From JBBDXS01 sp040902195 (GTDB taxonomy: Bacteria > Chloroflexota > Dehalococcoidia > DSTF01 > RBG-16-68-14), in the NCBI GenBank assembly GCA_040902195.1, contig JBBDXS010000019.1, positions 372,001-436,000 on the forward strand: a DNA stretch of 64,000 nucleotides, given 5' to 3'. The position numbers and the translations under genes were made by a program. Every line of letters starts with the position of its first letter. The stretch's first letter is position 1. The notes below the pieces were generated by a model. It ran no database searches. It was not told the DNA's origin and worked only from the letters and a program-made list of their open reading frames with translations. Below, in pieces: positions 23,570 to 32,936 of this stretch.

Positions 23570-26077
23570 ATGAACATTTTGTTCAGGCACACGTTCTTGC
23601 TCGCGGCGGCGCTGTTGCTCGTTGCGGGCGCGGCGGGGCTTGGTCTGAGCGGCCGCTTCGGCGGCGCGGTTCAGGCGGCCTCGACGGTGGTGGTCAAGCC
23701 AAGCGATATGCAGGGCTGGGCCTTCTTCGACGACAACGGCCAGGGCGGGGCCTACGGCTTCGTGAGCGGGCCGGGCTCGCCGCCGGCGGGCAGCGGCAGC
23801 GCGGACCTAAAGCTCGTGGCGTCGAACCAGGGCATCGCGGTCGGCACGGCGGCGTACGCGAACACGCGGATGGACGCGATCACGACGTTCTCGTACAGCA
23901 CATACCGGTCGAGCGGCGCAGCAGCGCTGGCGCTGGCGCTGGCGTTCGATGCCGATTACGACCTGACGGACGGGAACACGAGCTTCCAGGGCCGGCTGGT
24001 CTTCGAGCCGTACTACACGAATACGGTGCTGACCGGATCGTGGCAGACGTGGGACACGCTGACATCCGCCGGGACGGGCAACTGGTGGGCCTCGAACGCG
24101 ATCGGCGCAGCGTTCTGTCCGATCGGGAACCCGTGCACGTGGAGCGAGGTGCTGTCGCACTTCCCGGACGCGGGCGTTCGCTCGACGTCGGGCGGCCTGC
24201 TCTTCAAGGCGGGTAGCGGCTGGGCGAGCTTCAACGGTAACGTGGACAACTTGCAGATCGATAACGGCAGCGGCGTCACGACGTACGACTTCGAGTCGGA
24301 GACGTGCACGACCGACTGCTACGTGAACGGGACGTACGGCGACGACAGCTTCGACGGCGCGTCGGCGGCGTCGGCGAAGAAGACTGTGCAGGGCGGCGTG
24401 AACGCCGTCGCGGCCGGCGGCACCGTGCACGTCGCAGCGGGCACGTACCCGGAGCAGGTCGTCGTGACGACGGACGGCGTGACGATTGACGGCGCGGGCG
24501 CGACGACCTCGATCAAGCCGACGAGCGTCTCGGCGAATACGACGAGCCTCTCCTCCGGGAACCCGCTGGCGCCGATCGTGCTGGTGGACGACGCGACGGG
24601 CGTCTCGATCAAGCACGTGAAGGTGGACGGCGTGAGCGCGGCCTTCGGCGCGTGCTCGCCGGGCTACCTGGGCGTGTTCTTCCGAAACGCGTCGGGCGCG
24701 ATCGATGCGTCGCGCGTGACGAACGTCTTCCATCCCACGGCGGCGGGCTGCCAGGCCGTGATCGGCGTGCTGGTGCAGAGCGGCGGCGCGGGCAGCGCGG
24801 ACGTCGACATCACCGGAAGCACGATCGACAACTACGGCAAGAACGGCATTACGTGTAACGAGGCCGCGACGACGTGCGACGTTTCAGGCAACACGATCAC
24901 GGGGCGCGGGCCCGTCGGCGCGGGCGATGCGGCGCAGAACGGCGTCCAGCTCGGGTTCGGCGCGGGCGGCTCGGTGGTGAACAACAACATCAGTGGGCAC
25001 GACTACACGCCGGACACCGCGGCGGCGACCGGCATCCTCGTCTTCAGCGCGGACGCCGGTGTGCAGATAGACGGCAACAACGTGCACGACAACATGGAAG
25101 GCATATTCGTCCAGAGCACGAGCGGCATCGATGTAACAGGCAACACGGTCACGAGTACGCGCGATACGGGCATCTTCGGCTTCGACATCACGGCCGGAAC
25201 GCTCGACGACAACGACGTGACCGGCAACACGGTCGGGGTCTGGCTGGCGGACTCGTCGAACAACACGGTGAGCGCCAGTACGATCTCCGGCAACGAGCAC
25301 GGGATCATCATCGACGGCAACTCCATCGGCGCGTTCATCACGGGCAACAATATCCTGACCAACACAGGCTCGTCGTCGGGCGTCCACGTCGAGGCGTTCG
25401 GCGGCTTCTCGCCGTCGAACATCGAGGTGCACGGCAACAACATCGTCGGCAACGGCGGTTCGGGCGGCTACGGCGTGTTCAACAGCACGACGAACGTGGT
25501 GAACGCCACGAACAACTGGTGGGGCGCCTGCGACGGCCCATCAGGCGTGGCTCCGGGCAGCGGCGATCCCGTCACCGCGAACGTGACCTATGTCCCGTTC
25601 ACGAACGGCAAGTGCGACGACGACGGCGATCTCCTGTCGAACGACTACGAGACGTCGATCGCCGGTACCAACCCGAACAACCCCGACACAGACGGCGACG
25701 GCTGCCAGGACGGCCGTGAGCTTCAGCCCGCGACGCTCGGCACCGTGGGTGGCGGTCGCAACCCACTCAACTACTGGGACTTCTTCGACACGCCGGAGCT
25801 GCCGAACAATCGTGACAAGGTAATCGATCTGTTTGTAGACATCCTCGGCGTGGCGATGCGCTTTGGCGCGAACGATGCGGGCGGAACGGCCGCGATCAAC
25901 CGCAATACCGACCCGACCTCGGCGCCGCCGGTCTCGCCGACGGCGTACCACCCCGCCTTCGATCGAGGTTCGCAGATCGGGATTCACAACTGGGAATTGG
26001 CACCGGCTGACGGCGATATCGACCTGTTCAACGACATCTTCGGTATCGCGTACCAGTTTGGGCACGACTGCAACTAG
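23570..26077 (+). CDS. Secreted right-handed beta-helix protein with C-terminal dockerin-like repeats
   Basis: 835 residues from the ATG at 23570, which has GGGGAGGAA upstream. Signal peptide: NILFRHTFLLAAALLLVAGA, then cleavage near AVQA. Residues about 50-250 form an unrecognised beta-rich domain. Residues about 260-670 are a parallel beta-helix of the NosD/CASH type, with many IDGNNVHDN, VTGNTVTST and ISGNEHGI coils ending in a NATNNWWG motif. The C-terminus has Ca-binding TSP3-like loops (NPDTDGDGCQDG) and two dockerin-like units (KVIDLFVDILGVAMRFG; DIDLFNDIFGIAYQFG). It probably binds or cleaves polysaccharide at the cell surface. Codon use looks different from neighbours (GGC/ACG-rich). 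The catalytic residues are not recognisable. Confidence 0.85.
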   Translation: MNILFRHTFLLAAALLLVAGAAGLGLSGRFGGAVQAASTVVVKPSDMQGWAFFDDNGQGGAYGFVSGPGSPPAGSGSADLKLVASNQGIAVGTAAYANTRMDAITTFSYSTYRSSGAAALALALAFDADYDLTDGNTSFQGRLVFEPYYTNTVLTGSWQTWDTLTSAGTGNWWASNAIGAAFCPIGNPCTWSEVLSHFPDAGVRSTSGGLLFKAGSGWASFNGNVDNLQIDNGSGVTTYDFESETCTTDCYVNGTYGDDSFDGASAASAKKTVQGGVNAVAAGGTVHVAAGTYPEQVVVTTDGVTIDGAGATTSIKPTSVSANTTSLSSGNPLAPIVLVDDATGVSIKHVKVDGVSAAFGACSPGYLGVFFRNASGAIDASRVTNVFHPTAAGCQAVIGVLVQSGGAGSADVDITGSTIDNYGKNGITCNEAATTCDVSGNTITGRGPVGAGDAAQNGVQLGFGAGGSVVNNNISGHDYTPDTAAATGILVFSADAGVQIDGNNVHDNMEGIFVQSTSGIDVTGNTVTSTRDTGIFGFDITAGTLDDNDVTGNTVGVWLADSSNNTVSASTISGNEHGIIIDGNSIGAFITGNNILTNTGSSSGVHVEAFGGFSPSNIEVHGNNIVGNGGSGGYGVFNSTTNVVNATNNWWGACDGPSGVAPGSGDPVTANVTYVPFTNGKCDDDGDLLSNDYETSIAGTNPNNPDTDGDGCQDGRELQPATLGTVGGGRNPLNYWDFFDTPELPNNRDKVIDLFVDILGVAMRFGANDAGGTAAINRNTDPTSAPPVSPTAYHPAFDRGSQIGIHNWELAPADGDIDLFNDIFGIAYQFGHDCN

Positions 26078-26099
26078 GCGACTCCACCGAGGAGTTGAA

Positions 26100-26133
26100 G
26101 GCGGGCCCCCTGACAAAGACCAGGGGGCCCGCC
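26100..26133 (+). terminator. Strong hairpin terminator after the beta-helix gene
   Basis: GGCGGGCCCCCTG (26100-26112), 8-base loop, CAGGGGGCCCGCC (26121-26133): a perfect 13-bp stem 23 bp after the stop codon. There is no U-tract, as is common in high-GC genomes. Confidence 0.75.
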
Positions 26134-26167
26134 GCGTCTCTTCGGGTCTCGAGCGCAGCAGCGGGCG

Positions 26168-26296
26168 CACAGCTGCGTGCTGATCGCGTCGAACAGCGCC
26201 GGCCGCCACGAGCGGTTACCGGACGATCAACTCCTGCCCGCGATCGATCGGATGATCGGGGTCGTCCTGGAAGCGGCCGTTGCGCTGGCGGCTTAA
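26168..26296 (+). pseudogene. 3'-terminal remnant of a nucleoside phosphorylase gene
   Basis: 42 codons plus stop, read as SCVLIASNSAGRHERLPDD then QLLPAIDRMIGVVLEAAVAL. They align without gaps to the last 42 codons of the phosphorylase at 21707-22420, with about 8-9 substitutions by eye. Upstream of 26168 the similarity fades. The TAA stop overlaps the convergent GNAT stop in TTAA, as expected for an original gene end. The XRE/beta-helix pair lies exactly between the intact gene and this remnant. Confidence 0.85.
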
Positions 26297-26829
26297 CCGA
26301 GCCGCTTCTCGTACCAGGCCACGTCCCAGTAGCGGTCGAACTTCCGTCCGATGTCGTGCATTACGCCGATCGGCGTGAAGCCGAAGCGCTCGTGCAATGC
26401 GATCGATGCGGCGTTGGGTAGCGTGACGCCCGCTACCGCGATACGCAGGTCCTCGTCTCGTATTGCGTGAAACAGCGCGCTGTAGAGGAGCGTGCCGATG
26501 CCTCGCCCTGTCGCCTCCGGCGCGCAGTAGACCGTGGCCTCCACGCTCGTGTCGTAGGCCGCCTTTGTGCGGAACTGGTGTGTGCACGCGTAGCCGAGCA
26601 CGACGCCGTCCTGTTCGGCAACGAGCAGCCGGTGGAGGCCCGTGTCCGAGAACTGCGCGAACCACTCGCGCCGGTTCTCGGCAGAGACAGGCTCTAGGTC
26701 GAACGTGACCGGCGTGTTGATGACGTAGTGGTTGTAGATCTCCGTGATGCGCGCCAGATCGTCCAGCGTTGCCGGGCGCACGGTGACGCCGGCAGCCGTC
26801 CGTTCCGCTGCTGCGAGCGCTTCGTTCAT
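26293..26829 (-). CDS. GNAT-family N-acetyltransferase, phosphinothricin acetyltransferase-like
   Basis: 178 residues. Acetyl-CoA-binding motif A is APEATGRGIGTLLYSALFHA; the N-terminal VRPATLDDLARITEIYNHYV and NTPVTFDLEPVS are typical of the PAT subgroup, which N-acetylates phosphinothricin, methionine sulfone or related amines. The C-terminal FDRYWDVAWYEKRLG is also conserved. It is cytoplasmic and monocistronic, and ends tail to tail on the phosphorylase remnant. Confidence 0.88.
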   Translation of the reverse strand: MNEALAAAERTAAGVTVRPATLDDLARITEIYNHYVINTPVTFDLEPVSAENRREWFAQFSDTGLHRLLVAEQDGVVLGYACTHQFRTKAAYDTSVEATVYCAPEATGRGIGTLLYSALFHAIRDEDLRIAVAGVTLPNAASIALHERFGFTPIGVMHDIGRKFDRYWDVAWYEKRLG

Positions 26830-26878
26830 GGTAAGGCGATCGTAGCACGGCGAGCCGCCCCTTTAGGTTACGGCTGCG

Positions 26879-28462
<1,584 letters not shown>

Positions 28463-28466
28463 GCGT

Positions 28467-29903
28467 TCAGCGAGTCCCCTCCCGCTGTTCGATCTCGCGG
28501 CGCGCGCGCATGAGCTGCTCAGCGCGGCTCAACGGCGCCTCGGGCTCGAGGGCGGGCTCATCGACGGCATGCGCGGGCGTCTCGACGGACAGCTCCTCGG
28601 CGCGAAGCGCTTGCGGCAGCGGCTCAGTCGGAGCGGGCGCCTCGTCAATCGCACGCGGTTCTCTAGCCGGCGACTCCCCATTAGAACCGACGGCTACCGG
28701 CGCTTCTTCGATGTGCTGGACGGTGTCTGTCCCGCCAGGAGCGACGTCAGCGGCCGGCCGGTCGATCTGCTGCTCTTCTGCCGCCGGCTCCTCGGCTGGG
28801 GCGACGTCACTCACCGACTTGAAGCCGTACGGTTCGTATACCCCGAACAGGATGAACTCGAAGATGCCGTAGCCGATCTGCTCGCCTTTGCGGACGCGGC
28901 ACACCGTCTCGCTCTGTCCTGCGAGACGCCGTACAATCGTCTCGTCCTTAAGGTTCAGCGTCTCGCCTTCGACCGTGAGGGGGCCATGGTACTCGCCGTG
29001 ACGCCACATGCCGCCCTGGTACGCGTAGCCGGCGCCCGCCATGTGCAGCAGCGAGAGCGGTTGGAAGTCGAGTGTGAACTCCTGGCCATTTTGCTCAGTC
29101 ATCACGACCTGGCCGCCGTCGAACGTGCGCGTGCCGGGCTTCAGACGCAAGTCATGTCGCACGACCGAGAGCGGCTCTTCGGGCAGACCGGAATCGTAAA
29201 CGTGCAGCCAGGCCCCGGCTTCGTGCCAGCGCGAGCCGTCGTGATCCTCCGAAACGGTGTACATGATCGCGTGGTCGTCGAACTGGATCGGCGCCCAGTT
29301 CCAGAAGAAGCCGCGCGGAGCGTCCTGCGCGGGCGCTGCGGACGCGGCGCGTTCGATCGGCCGTATGCCCCATGAGTGGTCGCGCGCTCCCCACCAGTTC
29401 GATGCGCGGATGTCGTGCTCTTCACGACCGACCTTCAGGCTCCCGTGCCAGCGGCCCGGCTGCGTTAGCCTCGTGTAGTCCATGACAACTCGGGGGCCGG
29501 TGCGGCGATAGAAGTGCGGTTCCTGGAACGGCGGTGCGACGCCCTGGAACGTCAGGTCGAAGCTCAGACCGTACTGGTTGTCGTCGCACCAGACGTGGAA
29601 GAGCCGCAGCCCTTCGACCACCTCGACGCCTATCGGGCCAACGGTGGTCTGCGATCTGTCGTGCCCCAGCTCGCGTGATGCCCTCACGACGTACTGCCGC
29701 TCGTTGCGCTGGACGCACGTCGCGAACGCGTCCATAACACCGAGGTTGGGGTAGACGCCCATCGCGATGACGAGGGACGTCTCCCCGGCGAGGTCGTGAC
29801 AGTTGAAGTAGTAGCGGTCGTAAAAGTTGCGGTCGCTCGTCGCGACGCGGTCAAGCGTGTCCGGTGTCTGATGGATCAGATAGTCATCGAGGGGTGTAAG
29901 CAT
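28467..29903 (-). CDS. Lipocalin-like (CrtC/AttH-type) protein of unknown function
   Basis: 478 residues. The first 370 residues contain the tandem beta-barrel signature SNWWGARDHSWGIRP plus GFFWNWAPIQFDDHAIMYTV and DLTFQGVAPPFQEPHFY, which I associate with the hydroxyneurosporene-synthase/AttH group and the related DUF7064/7065 pair. The last 110 residues are a Glu/Ala/Pro-rich, probably disordered tail that ends in a charged helix. No signal peptide. Relatives may hydrate or bind hydrophobic substrates; no carotenoid gene is nearby, so no substrate is proposed. Co-directional with the APH-like gene. Confidence 0.65.
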   Translation of the reverse strand: MLTPLDDYLIHQTPDTLDRVATSDRNFYDRYYFNCHDLAGETSLVIAMGVYPNLGVMDAFATCVQRNERQYVVRASRELGHDRSQTTVGPIGVEVVEGLRLFHVWCDDNQYGLSFDLTFQGVAPPFQEPHFYRRTGPRVVMDYTRLTQPGRWHGSLKVGREEHDIRASNWWGARDHSWGIRPIERAASAAPAQDAPRGFFWNWAPIQFDDHAIMYTVSEDHDGSRWHEAGAWLHVYDSGLPEEPLSVVRHDLRLKPGTRTFDGGQVVMTEQNGQEFTLDFQPLSLLHMAGAGYAYQGGMWRHGEYHGPLTVEGETLNLKDETIVRRLAGQSETVCRVRKGEQIGYGIFEFILFGVYEPYGFKSVSDVAPAEEPAAEEQQIDRPAADVAPGGTDTVQHIEEAPVAVGSNGESPAREPRAIDEAPAPTEPLPQALRAEELSVETPAHAVDEPALEPEAPLSRAEQLMRARREIEQREGTR

Positions 29904-29989
29904 CCTGCCGCTCCTTCCTCATCCCTTGCGCAGCTATTCTAGCCTGCATGCGCACGTGATGAGAAGGGGCGCCAGCGATCGACAGCGTG

Positions 29990-30211
29990 TTATGCGGCGG
30001 CGGAGGCTCGTTCAGCCTCTTCGCCCGGCTGCCCTTTGGGCGCCGGGACGGTGTCGTTGCTCACGACGAGCGTCAGATGACGCGGCGGGGCGTCCTCATG
30101 CTCGTGGAATGTCGCCGAGTAAGCCGCCTGGACCATGTCGCGGTCTGGAAGCCGGCCATACATCAGGGTGAGGTAGGCCAGGAGGCCTACGAAGTCCGAA
30201 GTGCTCCTCAT
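29990..30211 (-). CDS. Small protein of unknown function
   Basis: 73 residues from the ATG at 30211, chosen for the GGAGG eight bases upstream. The N-terminus is helical and hydrophobic (SDFVGLLAYLTLMYGRLP), followed by DRDMVQAAYSATFHEHEDAP and a hydrophilic Ala/Glu tail. No family is recognised. It is divergent from the alpha/beta hydrolase. The RBS and amino-acid composition make it more likely real than not. Confidence 0.5.
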   Translation of the reverse strand: MRSTSDFVGLLAYLTLMYGRLPDRDMVQAAYSATFHEHEDAPPRHLTLVVSNDTVPAPKGQPGEEAERASAAA

Positions 30212-30310
30212 CCGATCATCCTCCGAGCGAAGTAGTTCCACACTACGGTATCGGCAGGCCTGGCTCGTTCTGTTGGGCCTGTCACACCAAAATCGGGTAA
30301 GCTAGCGGCG

Positions 30311-31153
30311 ATGACGACCGCTGTCGAGCCCCGAGAGCACACAATGGAGGCCCGCGGCCTGCGCTTCCACCACGTCGAGTGGGGCGAGCCAGACTCGCCG
30401 CCCATTGTGCTGGTCCACGGGATGAGCAGCACCTGCCGTCTCTGGGACCCATTCGCCCGGGCGTTCCAGGAGCGATACCACTTGCTCGCCCTCGACCAGC
30501 GGGGCCACGCCGAAACGTCGTGGCCCGAAGCGCCCGATTACAGCACCGACGACTACGTCGGAGATATCGAAGCCTTTGTCGATGAGCAGGGCCTCGATCG
30601 TTTCGTTTTGATCGGCCTGTCGATGGGCGCCCACAGCTCGATGGCGTACGCGGCGCGCCACCCCGAGAAGGTGACGCATCTCGTGCCGGTCGATATTCGT
30701 CCTGGATTTGATTACGAGCGAAGGCCCTCGCTCGAGCTGGACAGGTTTACGGCCGAGAACGGCCACCCGGCCTTCGCCGGCCACGACGCCGCCTTCGCCA
30801 TCATCCGGCTCACGAACCAAACGACCCCCGACGCCGTCCTGCGCCATCGCCTCCTGCACATCCTTAAGCAGCTACCGGACGGCAAGTGGACGTTCAAGCA
30901 CGACCCGCGCGTGGGCTTCTACTGGAAGCCGGCCGATCTCTGGTCCGAGCTAGCTAAGGTAACCGCGCCCGTCCTCTTCGTCCGAGGGGGCAAGTCGCAA
31001 TACGTCTCGCAAGCGGCCGCCGAGCGGGCGCGGGATGCGTTTCCGAACGGCGAGCTCGTGACTATTGAGGAAGCCGGCCACACCGTGCCGGAAGATACCG
31101 CGGACGAGTTCATCGCGGCCGTCCGCTTGTTTCTCGATCGCCACCCGGCGTAA
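30311..31153 (+). CDS. Alpha/beta-hydrolase
   Basis: 280 residues. The oxyanion loop is VLVHGMSSTCRLWDPF, the nucleophile elbow is LIGLSMGAHSS (Ser near residue 101), the acid lies in the APVLFVRGGKSQYVS region and the catalytic His in EEAGHTVPEDTADEF. No signal peptide. Substrate cannot be assigned from these motifs; esterase, C-C hydrolase or haloperoxidase-like activity are all possible. It is convergent with a TetR regulator only 7 bp away. Confidence 0.85.
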   Translation: MTTAVEPREHTMEARGLRFHHVEWGEPDSPPIVLVHGMSSTCRLWDPFARAFQERYHLLALDQRGHAETSWPEAPDYSTDDYVGDIEAFVDEQGLDRFVLIGLSMGAHSSMAYAARHPEKVTHLVPVDIRPGFDYERRPSLELDRFTAENGHPAFAGHDAAFAIIRLTNQTTPDAVLRHRLLHILKQLPDGKWTFKHDPRVGFYWKPADLWSELAKVTAPVLFVRGGKSQYVSQAAAERARDAFPNGELVTIEEAGHTVPEDTADEFIAAVRLFLDRHPA

Positions 31154-31160
31154 GACCACC

Positions 31161-31751
31161 CTACCCCGCCTGCCTTAGAGACGTCGAGCCGGCTAGCTGC
31201 CGTTCGAGGGCATCCGCGCAGGCCTTTGCCCGCGCCCGCGAGATCTGGCCGAGGCATCCCTCCACGACGAGGCCGTGATGCAGTGCGAGGGCGAGCTGCG
31301 CGGCGACCACCGGTGCCACGCCCCGCGTACTCCGCTTGTCGCCGGCGAGCCGCTCTTCGAGCAGCTTCCGCCACGACCGCTCGATCGAGCCCAGCTTCTG
31401 CTGAAGCCTCCGGCTCCGCCCTGCCTGCTGCCAGAACTCCAGCAGCAAGTGTGGCCCCCAGCCTCCGCTCGTCTCAGTCACCAGCAAGGTTTCGAGCAGG
31501 TCTTCCGGGGCTGCCTCCCGGAGCTGGCGGGAGCGTTCGCCGGCCCACGCGTCGACGAGGGCGAGCAGGACCTCCTCCTTGCTCGCGAAGTGGAAGTAAT
31601 AGGCCCCTTTGCTGCAGCCAGCCGCTTCGGCCACGTCGTCGACGGTCGCCCCGTCGTAGCCCTGCTCGGCAAAGACGCGTCGAGCTGCCGCCAGGATCTC
31701 GTTCCTGGTGCGGAGGGCCCGTGGCTGTTGAGGCGGTCTCGGAGAAGGCAT
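31161..31751 (-). CDS. TetR-family transcriptional regulator
   Basis: 196 residues. N-terminal helix-turn-helix: RNEILAAARRVFAEQGYDGA, TVDDVAEAAGCSKGAYYFHF, then SKEEVLLALVDAW. The C-terminal half is the ligand-binding helical domain. TetR proteins repress neighbouring genes until a ligand binds; the target could be its own promoter or the convergent alpha/beta hydrolase. A GATACT -10-like sequence lies near 31770 on the minus strand. Confidence 0.9.
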   Translation of the reverse strand: MPSPRPPQQPRALRTRNEILAAARRVFAEQGYDGATVDDVAEAAGCSKGAYYFHFASKEEVLLALVDAWAGERSRQLREAAPEDLLETLLVTETSGGWGPHLLLEFWQQAGRSRRLQQKLGSIERSWRKLLEERLAGDKRSTRGVAPVVAAQLALALHHGLVVEGCLGQISRARAKACADALERQLAGSTSLRQAG

Positions 31752-31946
31752 AGCGGTTCTAGCTGAGTATCGTCCGGATCTAGGGGCCTCCTCAGCTTCG
31801 ACTGTGGAGAAACCCTACGTTTCTTCCGAAAAAACCCTTAGGTGATCTGTAACGCCAAGGTTGGAATGGCGTTAGAAGTTAGGTGACCCAAGAATGGGCC
31901 CGGGTCCTTCGACCCCCAGGCATGACGCCCCGAGACCTCATAGCGA
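31752..31946. other. Intergenic region between TetR gene and riboswitch
   Basis: No gene supported. It must hold the TetR promoter (minus) and the riboswitch promoter (plus). AACGCC (31850-31855) and GGCGTT (31868-31873) form a 6-bp inverted repeat. I could not pick a convincing -35/-10 pair for the riboswitch transcript. Confidence 0.45.
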
Positions 31947-32040
31947 GGCGCCGATAACGGCAAACCCTTCGAAAGAGGGGGGCGCAAAGCCACGGGCCTA
32001 CCACTCTTAGGAGTCAGGGCCGCCGGGCTGCCGAAACGCC
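31947..32040 (+). ncRNA. Cyclic di-GMP-I (GEMM-I) riboswitch aptamer
   Basis: The hallmark elements occur in order: GGCAAACC (31959-31966), a GAAA tetraloop with its stem (CTTCGAAAGAG region), GGGCGCAAAGCCACGGGCCT (31980-31999), a variable hairpin, and GCCGGGCTGCCG closing P1. The outer GGCG (31947-31950) and CGCC (32037-32040) extend P1. This is the class I c-di-GMP aptamer in which the GNRA tetraloop docks on a receptor and the GCAAAGCC region binds the ligand. It lies 94 bases before a FliA/WhiG-type sigma gene and an HD-GYP gene. No U-tract terminator is visible, so control may be at translation or by alternative pairing. Confidence 0.93.
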
Positions 32041-32075
32041 AAACGCGTTTTCGACCACCCCTCCCTCTCTCGCCA

Positions 32076-32088
32076 GGTTTGCCAAACC
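32076..32088 (+). promoter_or_regulatory. Possible riboswitch expression-platform element
   Basis: GGTTTGCC (32076-32083) is exactly complementary to the aptamer strand GGCAAACC (31959-31966). It can instead fold locally as GGTTT-GCC-AAACC. This offers two exclusive structures, aptamer-disrupting or local hairpin. Confidence 0.5.
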
Positions 32089-32134
32089 CAAGTTGTCGTC
32101 GCCGCCAGTGACCGCAGCCTAATTGGGGGGCGAC

Positions 32135-32857
32135 ATGCCTAAGCGAGACGAGATGATCCTCCAGCACCTGCCCCTGGTCACGTTCGTCGTGAATCGGCTC
32201 TCGACGGACCGGAGCCGCACGTTGGGACTCGACCGGGAGGACGCGATGGGATACGGCACGGAGGGCCTCATACAGGCCGTGGACGGCTTCGATGACAAGC
32301 GGGGCACAAGCTTTGCCAGCTTCGCCGTCCAGCGCATTCGCGGCTCGATTCTCGATGCGGTACGGCGGCAGGACCCCCTACCCCGCTCGCTCCGCCGGAG
32401 CACCCGCCAGGTCGAGGCTGCTGCTCAGGAGCTGGCGACCCAGCTCGGCCGCTGGCCGACGAACAAGGAGCTGGCCGTACGTATGGGTGTCGGCTTACGA
32501 AATGTCCAGGAGATCCAGCGCCACGCCGCCTCCCGCTTCGTATCGCTCGAGAACGTCCTGCAGGATGGCGGCTCGGAGGGCTCCGGCCAGCGCTTCGACC
32601 CGGTCGACAGCGACGACCGCAGCGATCCCGCCGTCGCGGCCGAGCACACGGCCTCTCTCGAGATGCTTGACGCTGCCGTAGGCCTCCTGGGCGAGCGCGA
32701 CCGGGAGATCCTCAAGCTTCGATATGCGGAATCCCGGCCGTTTCACGAAGTAGGCAAGATGCTCGGTCTCTCAGAATCGAGGGTCTGTCAGCTTCACAAG
32801 CGTATCTTGCGCCAGCTTCGCCGCCAGATCTTCGAGACGGTCGAGGAAGCCGCCTAG
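32135..32857 (+). CDS. RNA polymerase sigma factor, FliA/WhiG (sigma-28) family
   Basis: 240 residues from the ATG at 32135, which lies 4 bases after a G-rich RBS; a TTG 12 bp upstream is less likely. Region 2: LPLVTFVVNRL, GYGTEGLIQAVDGFDDKRGT and SFASFAVQRIRGSILDAVRR. Region 3 begins at PRSLRRSTRQVEAAAQELAT. Region 4: ILKLRYAESRPFHEVGKMLG then LSESRVCQLHKRIL. The group directs transcription of flagellar, motility or developmental genes. The c-di-GMP riboswitch in its leader implies control by that second messenger. No flagellar genes are seen in the window, so the regulon is unknown. Confidence 0.9.
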   Translation: MPKRDEMILQHLPLVTFVVNRLSTDRSRTLGLDREDAMGYGTEGLIQAVDGFDDKRGTSFASFAVQRIRGSILDAVRRQDPLPRSLRRSTRQVEAAAQELATQLGRWPTNKELAVRMGVGLRNVQEIQRHAASRFVSLENVLQDGGSEGSGQRFDPVDSDDRSDPAVAAEHTASLEMLDAAVGLLGERDREILKLRYAESRPFHEVGKMLGLSESRVCQLHKRILRQLRRQIFETVEEAA

Positions 32858-32863
32858 CTTCGC

Positions 32864-32891
32864 TATACCGGCGATCCGATTCTGCCGATAA
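32864..32891 (+). promoter_or_regulatory. Possible sigma-28-type promoter before the HD-GYP gene
   Basis: GCCGATAA (32884-32891) equals the sigma-28 -10 consensus; TATA (32864-32867) lies 16 bases upstream, where TAAA at 15 is expected. It is 46 bp before the HD-GYP start, directly after the gene for a sigma-28-type factor. Confidence 0.4.
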
Positions 32892-32936
32892 GTCTAATGG
32901 GCGATCCTGTAAGACGCAGGCACCCAGGAGGCCCGC

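Noticed and set aside
24884..25452. Minus-strand frames opposite the beta-helix coils
   Set aside because: They mirror the repetitive NN-V-GN coils on the other strand; no RBS and no family.
31949..31956. GCCGATAA inside the riboswitch as a sigma-28 promoter
   Set aside because: It is part of the aptamer P1 region and has no TAAA at the right distance; initiation there would cut the aptamer.
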